Source of the DNA: Pseudomonadota bacterium
GTDB lineage: Bacteria > Pseudomonadota > Alphaproteobacteria > Acetobacterales > Acetobacteraceae
Assembly (NCBI GenBank): GCA_023390705.1
Contig: JAEWCI010000039.1
Span: 1 to 9,701, forward strand
Length of the DNA stretch: 9,701 nucleotides
Reading direction: 5' to 3'
Part shown: one piece after another, positions 1 to 4,963 of the stretch
How the letters are laid out: each line of letters opens with the position of its first letter
Position numbering within the stretch: position 1 is the stretch's first letter
Notes under the pieces: model-generated
What the model was told of the DNA's origin: nothing
Database searches by the model: none
What the model saw: only the letters and a program-made list of their open reading frames with translations
Translations under genes and position numbers: made by a program

Positions 1-881
1 TCACCATGCTGGTCGGCTTCGCGCCCGGCGGCGGCACGGACATCATCTCCCGCCTGCTGCAACCGGCATTGCAGGCCGATCTCGGCCAGCCCATCGCGGT
101 GGAGAACCGGCCGGGCGCTTCCGGCACCATCGCCGCCCTGGCCGGCAGCCGCGCCGCGCCGGATGGCTACACCCTGTTCATGACCACGGTCAGCGCCTCG
201 GCCGTGGTGCCGCCGGTGATGAACCCGCCGCCCTTCGACATCCACAAGGACCAGACGCCGATCGTGCTCTGCGCCACGGTGCCGCTGGTGGCGGTGGTGC
301 CGGCCAGCTCTCCGGCGAAGAACCTGAAGGAGCTGCTGGACATGGCGCGGGCGAAGCCCGGGGAGCTGAACTACTCCTCCTCCGGCGTCGCCACCCAGCA
401 GCACCTGGCGGCGGAACTGCTTTCGGCCGAGGCCGGGGTGCGCATGACCCATGTGCCCTTCCGCGGCACCGGCCAGGCGGTGAACGAGATCCTCGCCGGC
501 CGCATCGACCTCGCGATCGACACCTTCCCCACCTATCTCCCGCATATCCGCGATGGCCGGGTGAAGGCGCTGGCCGTGACCCTGCCTCAGCGGGTGGAAT
601 GGCTGCCCGATACGCCGACCGTGGCGGAAAGCGGCTTCCCCGGCTTCGACGCGGCGGTGTGGTACATGCTCATGGGCCCGCCCGGCCTGCCGGAGCCGAT
701 CAAGCAGCGCCTGGTCCAGGCGGTGGGCAAGGCGCTGGCGGACCCGGTGCTGGGCCCGCGGGTGCGCGCCGCCGGCTTCATCCCGGGCGGCGGCACCAGC
801 GCGGACGCGGCGGCGCTGCTGCGGCGCGACGCGGAGAAATACGGCGCGCTGATCCGCCGGATCGGCGTGCGGCTGGAATAG
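1..881 (+). CDS. Tripartite tricarboxylate transporter substrate-binding protein (Bug/TctC family), 5'-truncated
   Basis: This is a periplasmic solute-binding protein of the Bug family, which captures small carboxylates or related ligands, sometimes for a TctAB-type transporter and often as an orphan binder. The reading frame is open from base 3 to the TAG at 879-881, giving 292 visible residues. The family is usually about 320-330 residues, so roughly 30-35 N-terminal residues, including the expected signal peptide, lie before the window. Family hallmarks are visible in order: FAPGGGTD near the visible start, VENRPGASG, APDGYTL, the central FRGTGQAVNEILAGRID ligand-loop region, and the C-terminal LPDTPTVAESG segment followed by the usual helix. 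The in-frame ATG at 6 is internal, because the family has a beta strand before it. No transporter membrane gene is visible nearby. The ligand cannot be told from sequence alone. A hairpin lies 11 bases after the stop. Confidence 0.94.
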   Translation, partial: TMLVGFAPGGGTDIISRLLQPALQADLGQPIAVENRPGASGTIAALAGSRAAPDGYTLFMTTVSASAVVPPVMNPPPFDIHKDQTPIVLCATVPLVAVVPASSPAKNLKELLDMARAKPGELNYSSSGVATQQHLAAELLSAEAGVRMTHVPFRGTGQAVNEILAGRIDLAIDTFPTYLPHIRDGRVKALAVTLPQRVEWLPDTPTVAESGFPGFDAAVWYMLMGPPGLPEPIKQRLVQAVGKALADPVLGPRVRAAGFIPGGGTSADAAALLRRDAEKYGALIRRIGVRLE

Positions 882-892
882 GCAGGACCGCC

Positions 893-932
893 GGAGCATG
901 TTCACCGTGCCTGTGCGCGGTGAACATGCTCC
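893..932 (+). terminator. Perfect 15-bp inverted repeat after the Bug gene, probable terminator
   Basis: Arms 893-907 (GGAGCATGTTCACCG) and 918-932 are perfect reverse complements around a 10-base centre. The stem begins 11 bases after the Bug-protein stop. There is no following T-run, so it may be an RNA-stabilising or Rho-assisted 3' structure rather than a classic intrinsic terminator. It directly abuts a block repeated elsewhere in the window. Confidence 0.55.
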
Positions 933-1006
933 AGCCTTTGCTTCTGCGCATTTTCCACGCCGGTTGAACGCATGCGTTCGGCCGGACACCTCCGCTGGCA
1001 ATGCGC
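931..1006. repeat. Dispersed repeat block A, copy 1 (inverted relative to 2925-3002)
   Basis: The reverse complement of this block aligns with 2925-3002 almost without gaps. Shared runs include GAGGTGTCCGGCCGAACGC, then TGCGT, CAACCGGC, ATGCGC and AAGGCTGG, with roughly a dozen mismatches and one one-base gap by eye. The block is non-coding, since the surrounding frames have no ribosome binding site. It looks like part of a REP- or MITE-like family, but only two copies can be seen here. Confidence 0.7.
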
Positions 1007-1036
1007 AGGAGCATTTCCAGGCCGGGTGGTGTCACC

Positions 1037-1086
1037 CGGCGGCGCGGGAAATGCGGAAGGCAGCAAGCCAGGGCGGTTTCGCCGTC
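1037..1086. repeat. Dispersed repeat block B, copy 1 (inverted relative to 3132-3181)
   Basis: Its reverse complement matches 3132-3181 at both ends: ACGG.GAA.CCGCCCTGGC on one side and CCGCGCCGCCG on the other, with identical spacing between them. The 30 bases in between are mostly divergent. Equal spacing of two conserved ends argues for common descent, but short GC-rich matches need a statistical check. Confidence 0.5.
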
Positions 1087-1344
1087 CACGGCCAGGTTGC
1101 AACCGCTCCGGCTGCGTTGAGGCCCTTCGGCCTCCAGCGAGGAAGCGCGGAAGGCGGCGTCCTTCCGCACCCATGTAACGCTGACCGGCGCCGGCTTCCT
1201 GGCCCGGCGGAATGCGGTGCCATCCCGGTGGGACGCCGGTTCCTCTACCACCGATCACCTTTCGCGGCGCCCGCGAACAACCCCACTCCTGCCGCCGTTA
1301 ACGCCTCGGCGAAATGCGACGGCGCTACGGGCCAAAGGGGGCGG

Positions 1345-2892
1345 ATGATGAGCGGCATGCACGGGCGGCTTTCCGGGGATGAGCAGGAACCGGTCTTCGT
1401 GCCCGAGGCCTGGCGCGAGCCGCGCGAATGGCGGCGGCCCTGGCTGACCGAGCGGGACTTCTACCTCATTGCCGCCCTGGTCACGCTGAATCTGGGCCTG
1501 ATCGGCTGGTCCGGCCGGGACGGCATGCCGCAGGACGAGCAGGCCGCGGGCTGGGGCGGCGACGCCCTGGCCAGGGCCGGCCAGGACGCGGTGCCGGCAC
1601 TGGCCGTGGCGGAAAGCGACATCGCGCCCCTGACTATGGATGTGGGAGAGATCTGGGCAGGGCCGGACTTCGCCGCGGCAAAGCCCTTCTATCTGCCGGA
1701 CAGCGAGGGAGCCGCGAAGGCGGCGGGTGGCATGGCCGGTGAGGCCGGACCGGTCCTCGTATCGGCGGCTGGGCAGAAGGCCGTGGCGCCGCTGCCCGAG
1801 GGCCTCGTCGCCCAGGGCGCGGTGCCGGACCTCGCCACCTGGACGCCCGGCAAGCCAGCCATTGAAACAGCGGCCTCGCCCGGCGCCGAAGCCGCCCTCC
1901 GGCCGGCCGCCGCCCGCGACGTGACCGGCATGGCCAAATCGGCCGAGGAGCGGGCGGTGGTAGCGCCCACCGAGGGCAATGGCCCCGCGGCGCCGGCCAC
2001 CAAGGCTGCCGCGGCGACGGATGCCGTGACCCGCGAGACGATGCCGGTAGCGGCCGAGAAGCCCGGCCTGGCCGTCACCCGCGAAACGCCGCCGGCTGCC
2101 GGCGAGCTGCCCGGCAGCCTGGCGAAGGACGCCGCGCCGGTATTCGTCCTGTCGGCCAGTGATGCCTCGGCCATGCAGAACGACCTGGTGAAGCCCTATC
2201 CGGCCACCGCCAATGCCGACAAACTGCCCGTGCCAGCGGCGGCCGATACGGTGAAGGGGCTGCTCGGCAGCAACGGCGCCGACAACGCCGCCGCACCGGC
2301 GCTGGAAAACGCGGCGCAGAAGGCACAGCCGGTGGCCGAAGCCGTGGTCAGCCCGCCCGCCGGCAATGCGCCGCCGGTGCTGGCCGACCTTCCCGCCGTG
2401 GTGCCGGTGGTGGCCGATACGGCGAAGGGCTTGCTCGGCAGCAACGGCGCCGACAACGCCGCCGCACCGGCGCTGGAAAACGCGGCGCAGAAGGCGCAGC
2501 CGGTGGCCGAAGCCATGGTCGGCCCGGTTCAGCCGGCAACGGCCGATGACCTGCAACCGCCTGCCCTGGCACCGGCCGGGGCCGAGGCACTGCTCCTTCC
2601 CGCCACCGCCGCCGTGGAATCGCCGCCCGGCAAGGGGGGCGCCAAGGCGGCGGCCATCGCCGGGACCGACCCAGGGCTGGACCTGATGCTGGGTCAGGTC
2701 GAGGCCGGCATTCTCCCCTCCGCCGCGAAGAAGGCCGCGGCCGCAGCCGATCTGGTGGCCGATCCGCTGCCATCGGCGCTGGTGGATGAGGGCCCTTCCG
2801 GGCGTAACCCGGGGCCGCCTGCCCTGCCGGAGCAGGCCAGCGACACCGCCTTCGCGCAGTCCGGCTACCTGGGCGATAGCTGGCTGCTGTAA
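1345..2892 (+). CDS. Hypothetical single-pass membrane protein with Ala/Pro-rich low-complexity tail
   Basis: I do not recognise this 515-residue protein. The start is chosen at ATG 1345 (or the adjacent in-frame ATG 1348) because AGGGGG at 1336-1341 is a good ribosome binding site. The frame is open further upstream, but only through repeat-rich non-coding DNA. Residues 1-38 are polar with several Trp and Arg (WREPREWRRPWL), and residues 39-55 (FYLIAALVTLNLGLIGW) form one clear membrane segment. The rest is a roughly 460-residue tail dominated by Ala, Pro, Gly and Val with scattered Lys, Glu and Asp and no visible catalytic motif. By the positive-inside rule the tail probably lies in the periplasm. 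It contains a 57-residue-period duplication (residues about 300-337 and 357-394). The C-terminus GYLGDSWLL is more hydrophobic. Third codon positions are nearly all G/C in this frame, which favours it over the long antisense frame. It could be an envelope-spanning or scaffold protein, but that is a guess. Confidence 0.72.
   Translation: MMSGMHGRLSGDEQEPVFVPEAWREPREWRRPWLTERDFYLIAALVTLNLGLIGWSGRDGMPQDEQAAGWGGDALARAGQDAVPALAVAESDIAPLTMDVGEIWAGPDFAAAKPFYLPDSEGAAKAAGGMAGEAGPVLVSAAGQKAVAPLPEGLVAQGAVPDLATWTPGKPAIETAASPGAEAALRPAAARDVTGMAKSAEERAVVAPTEGNGPAAPATKAAAATDAVTRETMPVAAEKPGLAVTRETPPAAGELPGSLAKDAAPVFVLSASDASAMQNDLVKPYPATANADKLPVPAAADTVKGLLGSNGADNAAAPALENAAQKAQPVAEAVVSPPAGNAPPVLADLPAVVPVVADTAKGLLGSNGADNAAAPALENAAQKAQPVAEAMVGPVQPATADDLQPPALAPAGAEALLLPATAAVESPPGKGGAKAAAIAGTDPGLDLMLGQVEAGILPSAAKKAAAAADLVADPLPSALVDEGPSGRNPGPPALPEQASDTAFAQSGYLGDSWLL
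2241..2526 (+). repeat. In-frame tandem-like duplication (115-bp copies, 171-bp period)
   Basis: Copies 2241-2355 and 2412-2526 differ at only 6 of 115 positions by direct comparison. They encode the same segment (KGLLGSNGADNAAAPALEN and following) twice within the low-complexity membrane protein. The offset of 171 bases equals 57 codons, so the frame is kept. The 56 bases between the copies are less similar. The high identity suggests a recent duplication or ongoing gene conversion. Confidence 0.93.
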
Positions 2893-2900
2893 CGCGCCAT

Positions 2901-2927
2901 CGCTGGCGGCCGCGCCGGCCGCCAGCG
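2901..2927 (+). terminator. Hairpin after the hypothetical membrane protein gene
   Basis: Arms 2901-2912 (CGCTGGCGGCCG) and 2916-2927 form a perfect 12-bp, all but one base G/C stem with a 3-base loop, starting 8 bases after the TAA at 2890-2892. No T-run follows. Position and strength fit a 3' end structure for this gene. Confidence 0.6.
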
Positions 2928-3002
2928 CATCCTCAGCCGAGGTGTCCGGCCGAACGCCTGCGTCCAACCGGCCTGGAGGATGCGCCGGAAACGAAGGCTG
3001 GG
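2925..3002. repeat. Dispersed repeat block A, copy 2
   Basis: This is the inverted counterpart of 931-1006. Conserved runs include GAGGTGTCCGGCCGAACGC (2939-2957), CAACCGGC, ATGCGC and AAGGCTGG. Both copies carry a strong hairpin on the same side when oriented alike (2901-2927 here and 1021-1040 at the other copy), although the stems differ in sequence. Confidence 0.7.
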
Positions 3003-3103
3003 GCCGGTCGCGGACGGGCGTGAACGCCCCGGAGCCTGAATCTGCTCGACAGACAATGACCCGCGGCGGACTGGCATCCGGTTCCGAAGGCCAATCCGCG
3101 CCG

Positions 3104-3147
3104 GGGCGGTTTCACCGTCCCCGGGAATGGAAACGGTGAAGCCGCCC
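3104..3147 (-). terminator. Long hairpin, possible bidirectional 3' end structure
   Basis: Arms 3104-3118 (GGGCGGTTTCACCGT) and 3133-3147 pair at 14 of 15 positions around a 14-base centre. The hairpin lies between two convergent genes, 41 bases past the end of the amidohydrolase gene. There is no T-run on either strand. One arm is part of repeat block B. Confidence 0.45.
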
Positions 3148-3181
3148 TGGCGACAGACGCTTCGGCGGCACCGCGCCGCCG
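3132..3181. repeat. Dispersed repeat block B, copy 2
   Basis: This is the inverted counterpart of 1037-1086, conserved at both ends with the same internal spacing. It ends six bases before the stop codon of the amidohydrolase gene. Confidence 0.5.
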
Positions 3182-3187
3182 CGCGGT

Positions 3188-4903
3188 TCAGCGCCCGGCG
3201 CGCACCAGCTTGCCGGGCAGCGCGCCGGTATGCTCGCCCTGCTCGAAGACCGGCACGCCGGAAACCAGGGTGGCCTTGTAGCCTTCCACCCGCTGCACCA
3301 GGCGGCGGCCGCCGGCCGGCAGGTCGTACCAGACCTCCGGCTTGTGCAGGCGCATGCCTTCGTAGTCGATGACGTTCACATCGGCCTTCTTGCCCGGCGC
3401 CAGCACGCCGCGGTCGTGGAAGCCGAAGAACTGCGCCGTCTCGCTGGTCTGGCGCTTCACCACGAATTCCAGCGGCAGGCGCGGGCCGCGGTGGCGGTCG
3501 CGCGCCCAGTGGGTCAGCATCCAGCTCGGCACGCCGGCATCGAGGATGGAGGAGCAATGCGCCCCGCCATCGCCCAGGCCCAGCACCGTCGCCTCATCCG
3601 TCAGCATGGCGTGGACGACGTCGTGGTTGTCCACATTGTAGCCGGTGACGGGGAAGAACAGGAAATGCGCCGGGTCCTCGGCCAGGTAGTCGTACGCCAC
3701 CTCGTCCGGCGTGCGGCCTTCGCGCGCGGCGATGGCGGCGATGCTCTCGCTTTCCGGCGGCTCGTAGTCCGGCGGGTCGCCCAGCTTGAACATGCGGTGC
3801 CAGCGGCGGGTGATGTGCTGGCGGAACTGCGAAAGCCGCTGCAGCAATTCCTCGGAAGGCGCTTCGGCCAGGATCTGCGCCCGCACCGCCGGGTCCCGCA
3901 TGCGCTGGATGCGTTCCGCCACGGGCAGCTTCAGCAGCGCCTGGTAGCTCGGCCGGATGGAGAAGGGATTGAGCGCGGTATCGGCGCCGAGCAGCACGCC
4001 CACCGGGCGGCCGGGCACCTGCGCCGTCACCATCGCGCCCTGGGCGCGGGCGGCGTGCACGCCTTCCATCAGCCGCTTCCAGCGTTCGGCATCGGTCGGC
4101 CTGTCGGTCAGCAGGAACCAGACCGGGCGCCCGGTTTCCTTGCCGAGCTGCGTCATCCATTCCAGCTCGGCCGGCTCCAGGTCGAAGTCGCTGTTCATGC
4201 CGAAGGCGCCGTAGCCCACCTTGCCCAGGGCCCGGCCGATGCCGACAAGCTCATCCACTTCCGAATAGCGGCTGGGCACCATGCCGCCGGTCGGCGTCTT
4301 GTGGCTGTTGGTGCGGCTGGTGGTGAAGCCGAAGGCGCCGGCCTTCATGCCTTCCAGCGTCAGCCGGTGCATCGCCTCGATATCCTCGCCGGTCGCGGCT
4401 TCGAGGTTGATGGCCCGTTCGCCCATGACATAGACGCGCAGCGGGTGGTGCGGGATCTGCGCGGCGATGTCGATGGTGCGCGGCAGCTGGTCCAGCGCAT
4501 CCAGGTATTCCGGGAAGCTTTCCCAGTTCCACTTCAGCCCTTCGGCCAGGGCGACGCCGGGAATCTCCTCGATGGATTCCATCAGGCCGATGAGTTCGCT
4601 GTGGTCCCTGCGGCGGACCGGCGCGAAGCCGACGCCGCAATTGCCGAACAGGATGGTGGTGACGCCATGCCAGGAGGACGGCGCCAGGATGGGATCCCAG
4701 GTGGCCTGGCCGTCATAGTGGGTGTGCGCGTCCACCCAGCCCGGGGTGACGATATGGCCTTCCGCCTTGATTTCCCGCCTGCCCGGCCCGGCCTTGCCGC
4801 CGACCTGGACGATGCGGTCCCCATCAATGGCGAGGTCGCCGGCGAAGCCCGGCCTGCCTGTGCCATCGATGATGGTGCCGCCACGTATGACGATGTCGTG
4901 CAT
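3188..4903 (-). CDS. Amidohydrolase family protein (N-acyl-D-amino-acid deacylase/D-aminoacylase-like)
   Basis: This cytoplasmic metal-dependent hydrolase of the amidohydrolase superfamily resembles COG3653 D-aminoacylases and has 571 residues, a normal length. ATG 4903-4901 is preferred because AGGAG (4914-4910) lies six bases upstream; an adjacent GTG at 4906 is also in frame. Visible features are an N-terminal beta-sandwich (IVIRGGTIIDGTG) and the metal motif H60-T-H62-Y-D at the first barrel strand. FGNCGVGFAP follows, with C89 at the position of the D-aminoacylase zinc-bound Cys. LGDGGAH (D445) supplies the late catalytic Asp, and GVLAPGKKADVNV is the usual C-terminal return to the sandwich. 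The histidines that bind metal in classic D-aminoacylases between these motifs are not obvious (TAQVPGRPVG is seen there), so the real substrate may not be an N-acyl-D-amino acid. The gene lies 60 bases downstream of the restriction-modification gene on the same strand and has its own ribosome binding site. Confidence 0.9.
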   Translation of the reverse strand: MHDIVIRGGTIIDGTGRPGFAGDLAIDGDRIVQVGGKAGPGRREIKAEGHIVTPGWVDAHTHYDGQATWDPILAPSSWHGVTTILFGNCGVGFAPVRRRDHSELIGLMESIEEIPGVALAEGLKWNWESFPEYLDALDQLPRTIDIAAQIPHHPLRVYVMGERAINLEAATGEDIEAMHRLTLEGMKAGAFGFTTSRTNSHKTPTGGMVPSRYSEVDELVGIGRALGKVGYGAFGMNSDFDLEPAELEWMTQLGKETGRPVWFLLTDRPTDAERWKRLMEGVHAARAQGAMVTAQVPGRPVGVLLGADTALNPFSIRPSYQALLKLPVAERIQRMRDPAVRAQILAEAPSEELLQRLSQFRQHITRRWHRMFKLGDPPDYEPPESESIAAIAAREGRTPDEVAYDYLAEDPAHFLFFPVTGYNVDNHDVVHAMLTDEATVLGLGDGGAHCSSILDAGVPSWMLTHWARDRHRGPRLPLEFVVKRQTSETAQFFGFHDRGVLAPGKKADVNVIDYEGMRLHKPEVWYDLPAGGRRLVQRVEGYKATLVSGVPVFEQGEHTGALPGKLVRAGR

Positions 4904-4927
4904 CACCCGCTCCTGGACATTCCTGTT

Positions 4928-4950
4928 CCCGGCATGGATTGAAGGCCGGG
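4928..4950 (-). terminator. Weak hairpin between restriction-modification and amidohydrolase genes
   Basis: CCCGGC (4928-4933) pairs with GCCGGG (4945-4950) around an 11-base loop, 14 bases after the stop of the upstream gene on the - strand. It is short and has no T-run. It could mark the end of the restriction-modification transcript, or be chance in GC-rich DNA. Confidence 0.25.
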
Positions 4951-4963
4951 GAGGGCCAGGGGG

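Larger units (their letters stand above)
882..1344. other. Gene-free region rich in small hairpins (463 bp)
   Basis: No credible gene is visible in this stretch. An open frame runs through it into the next gene, but it lacks a ribosome binding site and has no coding-like codon pattern. Besides the 893-932 hairpin it holds three further perfect short stems. These are 1021-1028 with 1033-1040 (GCCGGGTG, 4-base loop), 1119-1124 with 1129-1134 (GAGGCC, 4-base loop) and 1147-1154 with 1161-1168 (GCGGAAGG, 6-base loop). Repeat blocks A and B lie here. I saw no clear promoter for the downstream gene. Confidence 0.6.
2893..3187. other. Gene-free convergent intergenic region (295 bp)
   Basis: This stretch lies between the convergent ends of the membrane protein gene (+) and the amidohydrolase gene (-). 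No gene is seen. It contains the 2901-2927 hairpin, repeat block A copy 2, the 3104-3147 hairpin and repeat block B copy 2, so it is almost entirely structured or repeated DNA. Confidence 0.65.

Noticed and set aside
898..1344. Upstream extension of the membrane protein frame by 149 codons
   Set aside because: It runs through hairpins and repeat blocks, begins inside a perfect inverted repeat and has no ribosome binding site. The start at 1345 has one.
882..1344. Possible CRISPR array or tRNA/rRNA gene in the gene-free stretch
   Set aside because: The hairpins differ in sequence and spacing, there are no regular direct repeats, and no cloverleaf or conserved RNA gene segments are visible.
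1255..2967. 570-residue open frame on the - strand opposite the membrane protein gene
   Set aside because: It is Arg/Gly/His-rich with no recognisable motif. It mirrors the GC-rich codons of the + strand gene, which has a ribosome binding site, a membrane helix and proper third-position bias.
882..3187. Insertion sequence explaining the inverted blocks
   Set aside because: No transposase-like gene or DDE/HUH motif is present. The only gene between the blocks is a membrane protein, and no target-site duplication could be identified by eye.
3230..4942. 570-residue open frame on the + strand opposite the amidohydrolase
   Set aside because: It is an antisense shadow of a clearly recognisable enzyme; the absence of stops follows from high GC.
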